From the NCBI GenBank assembly GCA_963845735.1, contig CAWJTR010000001.1, positions 372,001 to 436,000 of the forward strand: DNA of 64,000 nucleotides, in the 5' to 3' direction. Each line of letters starts with the position of its first letter. Position 1 is the first letter of the stretch. The stretch comes from AP-15 sp963845735 (GTDB lineage Bacteria > Pseudomonadota > Alphaproteobacteria > ATCC43930 > CGMCC-115725). This document shows, in pieces, positions 25,408-34,740 of this stretch. The notes under the pieces are model-generated. The model was given only the letters and a program-made list of their open reading frames with translations, made no database searches and was not told the origin of the DNA. The translations under genes and the position numbers were made by a program.

Positions 25408-26421
25408 CTAGAGACTGCCCAACAGCGCCGCGGTATCCAGCATGCGGCAGGAAAAGCCCCATTCGTTGTCGTACCAGCCGGTGACGTGCGTGAGCCCTTC
25501 GTCAACGACCTTGGTCTGCGTCGCATCAAAGATGCAGGAGGCCTGGTTATGATTGAAGTCGACGCTGACCAGCTGCTCGGTATTGTACTCCAGAATGCCA
25601 CGAAGCTTCCCTTGGCTCGCGGCCTTCATCGCATCGTTGATCTGCGGCGCCGTCGCCTGGGTCCTCAGAACCAAATCGAGAGAAACCAGCGACACGTTGG
25701 GCGTCGGCACCCGGATGGCGGTCCCGTCGAGCTTCCCCTTGAGCTCCGGTATCACCAGACCGATCGACCGCGCGGCGCCGGTACTGGTCGGAATCATCGA
25801 AAGCGCCGCTGCCCGGGCGCGGCGCAGATCCTTGTGCAGGGTGTCGATCGTGTGCTGGTCGCCGGTGTAGGAGTGGATCGTCACCATGTAGCCGCTCAGG
25901 ATGCCGAACGCGTCATGCAGGACCTTTACCATCGGCCCAAGGCAATTTGTCGTGCACGAAGCATTGGAGACCACCGTCATGTCGCGAGTAATCATCTTCT
26001 CGTTTACACCGTAAACGATGGTCGCGTCCGCTCCGGCCGCCGGAGCGGACACCAATACCTTGCGCGCGCCGGCAGTGAGCAGCTGCGCGGCCGACTCCTT
26101 CTTCGTGAAGTGCCCGGTGCATTCCATCGCTACGTCGACGCCATGGAACGGCACCTTGGTCGGGTCCTTCTCGGCCGAAACCCGGATCGGTCCGTAGCTC
26201 CGGCCCTGACAGCGGATCGTGAGGGCATCACCTTCTATTCCGACCTGGCCAGGGAAGCGCCCATGTACGCTGTCGTAGCAGAAGAGATGCGCGTTGGCCT
26301 CGATGGGTCCGAGATCATTGATTGCCACTGGGACAAGATCATCGCGGCCGTTCTCGATCAGCGCCCGCAAAACCAGCCGTCCGATACGGCCGAAGCCATT
26401 GATCCCAATTCTGACTGTCAT
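25408..26421 (-). CDS. gap: glyceraldehyde-3-phosphate dehydrogenase (type I)
   Basis: 337 residues. N-terminal Rossmann fold RIGINGFGRIGRLVLRAL, catalytic VSNASCTTNCLGP (active Cys about residue 155), IHSYTGDQHTIDTLHKDLRRARAAALSMIPTSTGAA for phosphate binding, and the closing WYDNEWGFSCRMLDTA. Asp in the usual NAD-selecting position (AINDLG) favours NAD. It is probably a second, low-oxygen-specific copy, because it sits with a CBS-BON gene behind a FixK-type box rather than in a pgk/tkt cluster. Confidence 0.93.
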   Translation of the reverse strand: MTVRIGINGFGRIGRLVLRALIENGRDDLVPVAINDLGPIEANAHLFCYDSVHGRFPGQVGIEGDALTIRCQGRSYGPIRVSAEKDPTKVPFHGVDVAMECTGHFTKKESAAQLLTAGARKVLVSAPAAGADATIVYGVNEKMITRDMTVVSNASCTTNCLGPMVKVLHDAFGILSGYMVTIHSYTGDQHTIDTLHKDLRRARAAALSMIPTSTGAARSIGLVIPELKGKLDGTAIRVPTPNVSLVSLDLVLRTQATAPQINDAMKAASQGKLRGILEYNTEQLVSVDFNHNQASCIFDATQTKVVDEGLTHVTGWYDNEWGFSCRMLDTAALLGSL

Positions 26422-26532
26422 TGCTCTTCGCCTTTCCTCTTCGCCCGGGGCGCAATCACTGCCCGTGGCTCAGATGCTCGGATGCCCGAAACACCCAGAT
26501 GTCGCAGGCTATCGTCCTGGCCGGCTCAGGCT

Positions 26533-26546
26533 TTGATCCACATCAA
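26533..26546 (-). promoter_or_regulatory. FNR/FixK-type box upstream of gap
   Basis: TTGATCCACATCAA, a perfect TTGAT-N4-ATCAA dyad, 112 bp before the gap ATG. Confidence 0.8.
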
Positions 26547-26581
26547 TCATCGCTTCTGCCCTTGGGGCCCCTATCGTCCCT

Positions 26582-26780
26582 CTAGCTGGCGACGATCACC
26601 TCCAGCGCCCCGGTGGCGGCAGCGTCAGCGAAGGTTTTGTCCGCGTCGAGGATATGGTCGAGCGAGAAGCGGTGGGTGATCAGCGCAGTGACGGCATCCA
26701 CGAGCCGGGTGCGTGATCGTCCTGCGAGACCGGTCTTGACGCCGTGCACCCCGACATTGGCGGTGGTGCCGGCGTCACGT
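26582..26780 (-). pseudogene. zinc-type alcohol dehydrogenase, 3' remnant
   Basis: The minus strand reads ANVGVHGVKTGLAG, then TRLVDAVT, then ALITHRFSLDHILDADKTFADAAATGALEVIVAS and a stop. These are three separate pieces of the C-terminal half of NAD(P)-dependent zinc alcohol dehydrogenases (ANVGVHG..., TTRLVDT..., LITHRF...ILDAY.TF..AA.TGALKV), with the intervening residues deleted. It lies 57 bp after pfkB on the same strand, the decayed last gene of the ppsA-pfkB operon. Confidence 0.68.
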
Positions 26781-26837
26781 CGTCTTGACGATTTTGACGA
26801 TGCCGTCGGGCGGCAGGAAGCGACATCCGTTGGCAAT

Positions 26838-27803
26838 TCACCCCGGCGCCGCCTGCCCCGGTGCAAGCCGGGACGGAGTCGACGACGATTGCGCGCTGAG
26901 CCGCTCGACATCGGGGAGCCGGCAGAGCTGGGTGCCGCTACCCAACAGCGCCGCCGCGCCGGCCGCCATGCCGAAATGGACAGCCTCGGCCAGTGGCAGG
27001 CCTCGCGTCAGGCCGACGAGGATCCCCGCCAACATGCTGTCCCCGGCGCCGACTGTGCTACGCGCCTCGACCGGAATCGCCGGAACCCGCGCTCTCTCTT
27101 CTTGGCTGACGAGCAGGGCGCCGCGGGCACCGAGCGACAAAACGACAATCTCGGCGCGGCCTTGCGCGATCACCTCCCGGGCCGCCGCTTCCTCGTCGCG
27201 CGCGCCGCGGACTTCTCGTCCGACGAGTTGCTCGAGTTCGCGTAGGCTCGGCTTCAGCAGATAAATTCCCTGGCCCGCCTGCTTCAGCGCGGCGCCGGAG
27301 GTGTCGAGCACCAGCCGCTTGTCGTGCCGTTGCGCCAGCGTCCCGACGCGCGCGTAGAAATCGTCGGGAACGCCGAGCGGCAGGCTGCCGCTGGCAACGA
27401 TATAGTCCGCTTGCGGCGCCGCGGCCGAAAGCGCGTCGAGGCAGCGCTCCTGATCGGCGGGGCCGATTTCGGGTCCGGGCAGGATGAAGCGATATTGGTT
27501 GCCACTCCGGCGCTCTTCGACGGCGAGGCTTTCGCGGGTGAACCCGGCAATGGCGACGGCCTGGTAGGCAACACCTTCCTCGTCCAACAGGTGCCGGATC
27601 ATCTCGCCTGCGGCACCGCCGGCCGGGAAAATCGCCAGTGCCTCGCCGCCCAGCGCATGGACCGCCCGCGCCACATTAATGCCGCCGCCGCCGGCGTCGT
27701 AGCGCGGTGCCGTGCAGCGCAGCTTGTGCACCGGCTCGACCCGCTCGGTCGTGGTGGCGATGTCGAGCGCCGGGTTCATCGTCAAAGTGACGATCGCTGC
27801 CAT
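26838..27803 (-). CDS. pfkB: 6-phosphofructokinase, PfkB family
   Basis: 321 residues of the ribokinase/PfkB fold: TLTMNPALDIATTTERVEPVHKLRCTAPRYDAGGGGINVARAVHALGG (sugar-phosphate site, GGGGINVA), and the C-terminal anion-hole/catalytic motif VEARSTVGAGDSMLAGILVGL with the base Asp in GAGD. TMNPALD separates it from ribokinase. The tagatose- or fructose-1-phosphate specificity of related enzymes cannot be excluded, but the pairing with PEP synthase supports glycolytic PFK-2. ATG at 27803 with GAGAGG upstream, 21 bp after ppsA. Confidence 0.88.
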   Translation of the reverse strand: MAAIVTLTMNPALDIATTTERVEPVHKLRCTAPRYDAGGGGINVARAVHALGGEALAIFPAGGAAGEMIRHLLDEEGVAYQAVAIAGFTRESLAVEERRSGNQYRFILPGPEIGPADQERCLDALSAAAPQADYIVASGSLPLGVPDDFYARVGTLAQRHDKRLVLDTSGAALKQAGQGIYLLKPSLRELEQLVGREVRGARDEEAAAREVIAQGRAEIVVLSLGARGALLVSQEERARVPAIPVEARSTVGAGDSMLAGILVGLTRGLPLAEAVHFGMAAGAAALLGSGTQLCRLPDVERLSAQSSSTPSRLAPGQAAPG

Positions 27804-27824
27804 GGCGGACACCTCTCGCGAGCG

Positions 27825-30244
27825 CTATTGGGCAGCGAGCGACGGCTTCGCGGCCGCCTGCTCGGCTTCATGCACGACGGTCAGGGTGCGCAGCAGGCTG
27901 GCTGCGTTGACGCTGATCGAATCGATCCCGAGCCCGGCCAGGAAGCGCGCAATCTCCGGATAATTGGCCGGCGCCTCGCCGCAAATCCCGACATGGCGGT
28001 GGTTGCGCTTCGCGCCAGTGACGGCGAGGCGCAGCATTTCGAGCATGCCGGGATCGCGCTCGTCGAAATCGAAGGCGACGATCTCGGAATCGCGGTCGAC
28101 GCCCAAGGTCAATTGCGTCAAATCGTTGGAGCCGATGGAAAAGCCGTCGAACAATCGGGCGAAGGCATCGATCGCAATGACATTGTTTGGAATTTCGCAC
28201 ATGACGAAAATTTCGAGCCCGTTCTCGCCCCGCTTCAGCCCGTGCCGCGCCATTGCGGCGATCACCTGTTCCGCCTCCACGGCGCGGCGGCAGAACGGCA
28301 CCATGATTTTCAGATTGGTCAGGCCCATCTCGCCACGCACCCGGGCGAGGGCGGCGCATTCGAGCGCAAAGCCCTCGGCATAGGCCGGGTGCGCATAACG
28401 CGAGGCGCCGCGGAAGCCGAGCATCGGATTGTCCTCCTTCGGCTCGAACCCGGCGCCGCCGATCAGGCTCGCATATTCGTTGGTCTTGAAGTCAGAGAGC
28501 CGCACGATGACCGGCTTCGGATAGAACGCGGCGGCGATCGTGCCGACACCCTCCGACAGCTTCTCGACAAAATAATCGGCCGGCCGGGCATAGTTGCGCA
28601 CCAGCCTCGTAATCGCGGCGCGCGCCGTCTTGGACGCGACCTTGTCCGGCGAAACGAGCGCCATCGGATGCACGCCGATATGCTCGCTGATGATGAATTC
28701 CATACGGGCGAGCCCGACGCCGTCATTCGGCAGCATCGCCGTGTGGTAGGCGAGTTCCGGATTGCCGAGATTGACCATGATCTCGGTGCGGGGCCGCGGC
28801 AGCGCGCCCATCGGCACCCGCGTCGCCTCGAACGGCAGTTCGCCGCTCGTAAACCGAGCCGGTCTCGCCTTCGGCGCAGCTGACCGTCACGACCGCGCCG
28901 GTTTTGAGCCGCTCGGTCGCGCCTTCGGCCCCGACCACCGCCGGCACGCCGAGTTCGCGGGCGACGATCGCCGCGTGGCAGGTGCGGCCGCCGCGGCTGG
29001 TGACGATCGCCGCGGCCGTCTTCATGACCGGCTCCCAATCGGGGCTCGTCGATTGGGCGACCAGCACCTCGCCCGGTCGGAAGGCCGAAAGCCCGTGGGC
29101 GTCGGCGATCACCCGGACGGTCCCGGAGGCGATCTTCTCGCCGACCGCGCGGCCTGTGATCAGCACCGGACCTTTGGCCTGCAGCGCATAGGTCTCGAAC
29201 GCCTCGGCCTTGCGCTGCGAAGCCACGGTCTCGGGGCGGGCTTGCACGATATAGAGCTTGCCATCCTTCCCGTCCTTGGCCCATTCGATGTCCATCGGGG
29301 TCGGGTGGCCGGCGAGCTTCGAGTAATGGTCCTCGATGCGGATCGCGTAGTCCGCGAGCTCCAGGACCTCGGCATCGGCGAGGCAGAAGCGTTCGCGTTC
29401 GGCCCGGTGGGTCGGCACGTTTCGCGTGCTGGCGTCGCCATGCCCGCGGGCATAGACGAGCCTCAACTCCTTGCCGCCGAGCGCGCGGCTCAGCACCGCG
29501 CGGTAGCCCTGCCGGAAGGTCGGCTTGTGGACGTAGAACTCGTCGGGGTCGACCTTGCCCTGCACGATATTCTCGCCGAGCCCCCAGGATCCGGTGACGA
29601 AAACCACGTCGCGGAAGCCGGATTCGGTGTCGAGCGTGAAGATGACGCCGCTCACTGCGAGATCGGACCGGACCATCTTCATGACGCCCGACCGACAGTG
29701 CCACCTTGAAATGGTCGAAGCCGTTGTCGAGGCGATAGACGATGGCGCGGTCGGTGAAGATCGACGCAAAGCAGCGGCGGCACGCGTCGACCACCTCGTC
29801 TTCGCCGTGCACATTCAAAAAGCTCTCATGCTGCCCGGCGAAGCTGGCGGTCGGCAGATCCTCGGCGGTCGCCGAACTGCGCACGGCGACCGCGACCCCG
29901 ATGCCGCATTTCTGTTCGAGACCGCGATAGGCGGCCGCGATCTCCGCGCAAATCGCCGCATTGCCGGTGGCGTCATACACGAGACGGCGAGCGGCGGCGG
30001 CGCGCTCGGCAAGCAGCGCCACATTGTGATGATCGAAGCCCAAGAGCAGCCGACGAAGTTCCACCTCGACCCCAGCCTCGACCAGCGCTGTGCGATAGGC
30101 CTGCGCGGTTAGTGCGAACCCTTCGGGTACGCGGTCGCCGAGAAGCACGCGCAGTTCGCCGAGGGATGCGGTCTTGCCGCCGACGGCAGGCACATCCTGC
30201 AGCCGGATATCCTCGAACCAGCGGACATGGTCTTTGGCGGCCAT
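27825..30244 (-). CDS. ppsA: phosphoenolpyruvate synthase, two frame breaks
   Basis: Three frames splice into one roughly 806-residue PEP synthase. N-terminal: VRWFEDIRLQDVPAVGGKTASLGEL (ATP-grasp) to FDHFKVALSV, breaking near 29690. Middle: SDLAVSGVIFTLDTESGFRDVVFVTGSWGLGENIVQG, then the phosphohistidine motif IVTSRGGRTCHAAIVARELGVPAVVG (His of TCHA), breaking near 28840. C-terminal: TIM-barrel PEP-binding domain with FCRRAVEAEQVI, GSNDLTQLTLGVDRDS and the catalytic Cys in VGICGEAPANYPE. Length equals the family norm, so nothing is deleted and indels are likely. ATG at 30244 with AGGAG. Heads the pps-pfkB operon. Confidence 0.82.
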
Positions 30245-30310
30245 AAGAGGTCTCCTGTTGCCGTCTGCGTCGTCGCCGACAATGTTGCTACCGGATAGCG
30301 CCGCGCCGCG

Positions 30311-30324
30311 TTGATTCAGATCAA
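30311..30324 (-). promoter_or_regulatory. FNR/FixK-type box upstream of ppsA
   Basis: TTGATTCAGATCAA, a perfect outer dyad, 67 bp before the ppsA ATG. Confidence 0.8.
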
Positions 30325-30755
30325 GCCGCCGGCCGCTCGACGCCGCCATTGGATCCGGTGCGCACTGCTCGCAGCCCAGGGCCCAGCCTGAAGAGGACGT
30401 GCCACGCCGCACAGCGATATCACATCGCTGGTGGATCCCGGCCTTGGGCAAAGTCCGGTCCGGACCCGCCAGCCGGTCTTTGTCCCGTCTTTGTCGTAAT
30501 CGGCCCGCACGGCAGCCGCCATACCGAGATTCCCGCCCGGATGCGGCAAGGGTGCTCGATGCCCCACCCTTTCTACGGCGTCGATTCCAGAAGACGCTGC
30601 GGCTGAACGGCGGCGAAATTGTATTTGCCGATGGTGCGGCGGATATGGTCGCGCGCAACCTTGGCAAGGGTCTTGTCGCGCAGCCAAATCGCGTCTTCGG
30701 GAGGAAAGTCTTAACCATCGTCGAAGTAAGATCGAAACCATTTTCTGGTTTCAGG
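30325..30755. other. gap between ppsA and the methyltransferase; one coding-like fragment
   Basis: 431 bp. On the minus strand 30573-30710 reads DFPPEDAIWLRDKTLAKVARD...IGKYNFAAVQPQRLLESTP and then TAG, 45 residues with protein-like composition. A stop codon directly precedes it and there is no start, so it may be the end of a broken gene. I do not recognise the family. No other feature seen. Confidence 0.3.
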
Positions 30756-31508
30756 ATGGTTAAGGAAATGTCTTACACTTCCGAAAAACTGAAAGCCGTC
30801 GCACGAGACAATTTCCTTCCCGGTTTCCTGTTTCGCTGGAAGGCGGCATTGAACGGGGTGCCCGAGGCCAACCTCTATTCACCGACCTACCGCCCATGGG
30901 GCGGATTGCCGGAATTTCGCACCCTCTATGACGAGATCTCCAGACAAACATTGCTCAACGCGGAGCAAGCTTGGATCCTCTACAGCCTGGCTCAGCAAGC
31001 GCTGAGTGTCGATGGAGACTTCTTAGAGGCTGGTGTCTACCGCGGTGGAACGGCTCGACTCCTTTGGCGGGTCCTTGAAGGGTCGAGCCGTCAACGATGG
31101 CTTAATTTATTTGACACATTTGGCGGAATGCCCAAAACGGATCTCCAGCGGGATCTGCACAGAGAAGATGATTTTGCTGATACGAGTGTGGAGACCGTTT
31201 CGGCGTTTGTCGGGGGAGGACAACGGGTAATTTGCCACCAGGGGCTGATACCACACACGTTTCGCGGCCTCGAAAATCTGCGGCTCGGTTTCTCGCATAT
31301 TGATGTCGACATTTATCGGTCGGTAGCAGACTGCTGTGCGTTCGTTTACCCCCGCACGACGCTCGGTGGTATTATTCTCTTCGACGATTATGGATTTCCG
31401 TCTTGTCCCGGTGCACGGCGAGCAGTGGATGAGTTCTTCGCTGATAAGCCCGAGTTCCCGATCGTGCTGCGCACCGGGCAGGCGATAGTGTTTCGGACTA
31501 ATCTATAG
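30756..31508 (+). CDS. TylF/macrocin-O-methyltransferase-type methyltransferase
   Basis: 250 residues. SAM-binding start GDFLEAGVYRGGTARLLWRVLEG, then FDTFGGMP, HIDVDIYRSVADCCAFVYPRTTLGGIILFDDYGFPSCPGARRAVDEFF with the metal-ligand Asp pair, as in the TylF family that methylates sugars in antibiotics or O-chains. The gene is visibly poorer in GC than its neighbours and stands alone between two unrelated genes, so it was probably acquired. Start chosen at ATG 30756; ATG 30768 is an alternative. The substrate cannot be told. Confidence 0.8.
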   Translation: MVKEMSYTSEKLKAVARDNFLPGFLFRWKAALNGVPEANLYSPTYRPWGGLPEFRTLYDEISRQTLLNAEQAWILYSLAQQALSVDGDFLEAGVYRGGTARLLWRVLEGSSRQRWLNLFDTFGGMPKTDLQRDLHREDDFADTSVETVSAFVGGGQRVICHQGLIPHTFRGLENLRLGFSHIDVDIYRSVADCCAFVYPRTTLGGIILFDDYGFPSCPGARRAVDEFFADKPEFPIVLRTGQAIVFRTNL

Positions 31509-31823
31509 TTGCTTCGGACGTAGCTGAGCGGATCGCGCCTCCACATGTGACTGGCGGTCAGGCTGACAAATTTACACTAGAACCGGGCTTTTCCGATCGA
31601 ACGCCATTTCGTCGCGGCGTTCGGTTCACCAGCCTGATGCCGCATCCCTGCGCGGGCGCGCCGGAGTGGCACGATGGTGTCACGGCCGATGCAGCCCGTT
31701 GCCCCGACTTCGCGACTTGGCACCTCCTGTTGAAATCCTCTCTGCAAAACGCCGCTGCGATGTATCCTCGGCGCACGGCAGCGGCCGGCGGCGGCGAAAT
31801 GCTACCGGCAACGGGAGAAAAAA
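31509..31823. other. gap upstream of the acyl-CoA-dehydrogenase-like gene, nothing seen
   Basis: 315 bp. No convincing frame or box. GC returns from the low value of the methyltransferase gene to the window norm within it. The downstream gene has GGGAGAAAAA before its ATG. Confidence 0.5.
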
Positions 31824-33032
31824 ATGGCGACAGTCGAGTTGGATTTGGCACCCGCCGAGACGCGCGACATCGATTATGTGGAGCGCGCGCGCGCCCTCGC
31901 GCCATTGCTCGAAGACGCCGCGGACGAGATCGAGGAGCGCCGCCAGCTGCCCGAACGCGTGGTCGAGGCGCTGGTCGAGGGCGGCTTTTTCCGTCTGCTG
32001 TTGCCGCGCTCCTTGGGCGGGGCCGAGCTCCACCCGCTGACCTATGTCCAGGTGCTCGAGGAAATCGGCAAGGCCGAGCCCAGCACAGCCTGGTCCTTGG
32101 GCCAGAATTCGGGATGCTCGATGACCGCGCCCTATCTCGACCCGGCGGTCGCGCGCGAGGTCTTCGGGCCGCCGCGCGGCATCCTCGCCTGGGGGCCGGA
32201 ATTACCCGGCGCCGGGCGGGGCGTAGCGGTCGAAGGCGGGATTCGCGTCACCGGGCGCTGGGGGTTCGCCACCGGCAGTCGCCATGCCACCTGGCTCGGC
32301 GCGCACGTGCCGATCTTCGAGCCCGACGGCGCCCCGCGCATGAACCCGAACGGCCGCCCGTTCGTGCGCACCGTGCTGTTCCCCAAGACCAGCGCCAAGA
32401 TCATCGACAACTGGCAGGTCATCGGCCTCAGGGGCACCGGCAGCGACAGCTACGCGGTCGAGGATCTCTTCGTGCCTCAGAGATACACCGCTTCGCGCGA
32501 CAACCAGGCCGAGCGGCGCGAGCCCGGCCTGCTCTACAAATTCACCAGCGGCATGGTCTATGCGATGGGGTTTTCGAATGTGTCCTTGGGCATCGCCCGC
32601 GGCGCGCTCGAGGCGTTCATCGTTCTGGCGCGCGACAAAATCCCGCGCGGCGCCCGCAACCCGTTGCGCCAGAACAACGTGATCCAGGCGCAGGTTGCGC
32701 AATGCGAGGCTCGGCTGCGCTCCTGTCGAGCGTTTATCCACGCGACGTTGCGGGAAATGTGGGACGCGGCCGAGCGCACCGGCGACTTCCTGCCCGAGCA
32801 GCACGCCAGGCTGCGCCTTGCCTCGACCTGGGCGATCCAGCAATCGCGCGACGTCGTCGCCGCGGTCTACAGCGCCGCCGGGGCGACCGCGATCTTCAAC
32901 GAGAACCCGTTCGAGCGCCGGCTCAGGGACATGCATGCCGGCAGCCAGCAAGGCCAGGGCCGCCCGGTCCACTTCGAGACCGTCGGCCAGATCCTGCTCG
33001 GCCTCCCTCCCGAAGGGCGCATGTTCCGGTAG
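31824..33032 (+). CDS. acyl-CoA-dehydrogenase-fold flavoprotein (HsaA-like hydroxylase type)
   Basis: 402 residues: N-terminal helical domain (VVEALVEGGFFRLLLPRSLGGAELHPLTYVQVLEEIGKAEPSTAWSLGQN), central beta domain (GRWGFATGSRHATWLGAHVPIF, WQVIGLRGTGSDSYAVEDLFVP), and C-terminal helical bundle with DVVAAVYSAAGATAIFNENPFERRLRDMHAGSQQ. The last stretch (GA.AI...P..R..RD...) and the lack of the usual catalytic Glu motif match the two-component flavin monooxygenases (HsaA, DszC) as well as dehydrogenases. Without a reductase gene nearby the reaction is open. ATG 31824 follows CGGGAGAAAAA. Confidence 0.78.
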   Translation: MATVELDLAPAETRDIDYVERARALAPLLEDAADEIEERRQLPERVVEALVEGGFFRLLLPRSLGGAELHPLTYVQVLEEIGKAEPSTAWSLGQNSGCSMTAPYLDPAVAREVFGPPRGILAWGPELPGAGRGVAVEGGIRVTGRWGFATGSRHATWLGAHVPIFEPDGAPRMNPNGRPFVRTVLFPKTSAKIIDNWQVIGLRGTGSDSYAVEDLFVPQRYTASRDNQAERREPGLLYKFTSGMVYAMGFSNVSLGIARGALEAFIVLARDKIPRGARNPLRQNNVIQAQVAQCEARLRSCRAFIHATLREMWDAAERTGDFLPEQHARLRLASTWAIQQSRDVVAAVYSAAGATAIFNENPFERRLRDMHAGSQQGQGRPVHFETVGQILLGLPPEGRMFR

Positions 33033-33155
33033 CGAGAAGCTTAGCCGCCTAGCGCCTCGGGCGTCCGGCTCGCTTGGATGGGGGAGTTTTGATGCACTTT
33101 GGGCGTCCGCAGCGCCGGGTGGTGCAGGCGGCTAGGTCGATGTAATCTCAGCGCT

Positions 33156-33905
33156 ATGCCTCGGCTCAGCGTCAACCTCAACAAGATCGCGCTGCTGCGC
33201 AACTCGCGCCGCACCGGGGTGCCGGATGTGGTGCGCTTTGGCCGGATCGCGCATGATGCCGGCGCCGATGGGCTGACCATGCATCCGCGCCCGGACGAGC
33301 GCCATATTCGCCGCGACGACGTCTTCGCGATCGCCGAGCTGATGCGGCCGTGGCGGCCGGGTTTCGAGCTCAACATCGAAGGCTACCCCGATCGGCGCCT
33401 TCTCGATCTCGTCGCGGAGATCAGGCCCGAGCAATGCACGCTGGTGCCGGACCCGCCGGACGCCTTGACCTCCGAGGAAGGCTGGAAGCTGGACGCGGCG
33501 CAGCACCGCCTCGTCGATCTGGCGCTTGCCGAGCTGAAGCCGCTCGGCATCCGCGTGATCCTGTTCCTCGACCCCGACCCGGCCGCTGTCGCCCCGGTCC
33601 ACAACACCGGCGCCGACGGCATCGAGATCTACACCGGCGGCTATGCCGCGGCGTTTCGCGCGGGGAGCCCGGACGCGCTGCTGCGGGCGTGCGCCGCGAC
33701 CGCGGAGCGCGCTGCGGCGCTCGGCTTGGTGGTCAATATCGGCCACGATCTCAACCTAGACAATCTGCCGCCTTTGGCCGCGGCGTTGCCGGCGGTGGCC
33801 GAGGCCTCGATCGGGCACGAGCTGACCGCCGACGCCCTAATCATGGGCTTTGCCGATGCGGTGCGGGCCTACCGCGCCGCGCTGAACGGCGCCACTGCAA
33901 CCTGA
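33156..33905 (+). CDS. pdxJ: pyridoxine 5'-phosphate synthase
   Basis: 249 residues. PRLSVNLNKIALLRNSRRTGVPDVVRFGRIAHDAGADGLTMHPRPDERHIRRDDV is the PdxJ N-terminus (NxxxLRNxR, TxHPRPDxRHI). Then FELNIEGYPD, QCTLVPDP with the catalytic Glu nearby, DGIEIYTGGYA, and NIGHDLNLDNLPPLA at the phosphate site. It condenses 1-deoxyxylulose 5-phosphate with 3-amino-2-oxopropyl phosphate in vitamin B6 synthesis. Start ATG at 33156, since the upstream in-frame extension is not conserved. Stands alone with no acpS or recO partner. Confidence 0.93.
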   Translation: MPRLSVNLNKIALLRNSRRTGVPDVVRFGRIAHDAGADGLTMHPRPDERHIRRDDVFAIAELMRPWRPGFELNIEGYPDRRLLDLVAEIRPEQCTLVPDPPDALTSEEGWKLDAAQHRLVDLALAELKPLGIRVILFLDPDPAAVAPVHNTGADGIEIYTGGYAAAFRAGSPDALLRACAATAERAAALGLVVNIGHDLNLDNLPPLAAALPAVAEASIGHELTADALIMGFADAVRAYRAALNGATAT

Positions 33906-34017
33906 CGGCCATCCCAGCGAACACCGCACAAGTTGCGCGTCGCAGTATGATATAAGTCCCAACGGAGGATGGGCGCCGGGAAGCGAGTATTCATAGGTGA
34001 CCCGCCGGCCGACGAGG

Positions 34018-34518
34018 ATGCCTGCCGCGATGAGGTATGTCAGACGGGTGCTGCAGCCGGGCGAAACGGTTGTTTATGAGACGCAGCTGCATTGGCTGAT
34101 CTATCTGCGGGCGATCATGGCGCTGATCGTTTGCCTCATTCTTGCCGGATCGGCGCTATCTGTCGCGAGCGACCAGAGGCAATATTTCAGCCTCGCCCTG
34201 TGGATCGGAGCGGCGATATTCGCCCTGTTCGCGCTGTCGACCGGACTAGGTGCGTTCGTTCGCCGCGCGACGACCGAACTCGCGATCACCGATCATCGGG
34301 TCATCTACAAGACCGGTCTGCTGTCGCGCCATACTCTCGAGATGAACATTTCCAAGGTCGAGAGCGTCGACGTCAACCAGACGATCCTCGGTCGCATTCT
34401 CGGCTATGGCACGATCATTGTCCGCGGCACCGGCGGAAGTCTCGAGCCGATGCGGAAGATCGCCGACCCGCTGACCTTCCGCAGCCACATCACGGCCGCC
34501 GATCAGGCCCACGCGTAG
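34018..34518 (+). CDS. bacterial PH-domain membrane protein
   Basis: About 166 residues. Two membrane segments (LHWLIYLRAIMALIVCLILAGSALS and FSLALWIGAAIFALFALSTGLGAFV) are followed by a bacterial PH-like domain (TTELAITDHRVIYKTGLLSRHTLEMNISKVESVDVNQTILGRILGYGTIIVRGTGGSLEPMRKIADPLTFR), the YdbT/DUF304 layout. Function unknown; probably membrane-associated. The start is uncertain among GTG 33997, ATG 34018 and ATG 34030. Confidence 0.8.
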   Translation: MPAAMRYVRRVLQPGETVVYETQLHWLIYLRAIMALIVCLILAGSALSVASDQRQYFSLALWIGAAIFALFALSTGLGAFVRRATTELAITDHRVIYKTGLLSRHTLEMNISKVESVDVNQTILGRILGYGTIIVRGTGGSLEPMRKIADPLTFRSHITAADQAHA

Positions 34519-34740
34519 CAACGTTGGCCGCGGTGGCGGGGCGAGCCGCCCCGCGAGCGGCTCAAAACCGGTCCGATCGGTACGCCGACATGGGAACGGC
34601 TCACCGGTCGCGCGCCGATAAAGCATCTGGCTTGCGGAGCGCTTCTCCCGTAAGCTCGCGACCGAGTTCAAAGCAGGAACCCCGCCCCGAACGATCGTTC
34701 GAAATGCGCGATCGGGGCTTGTCACGAGGAGTTGGTCCTG

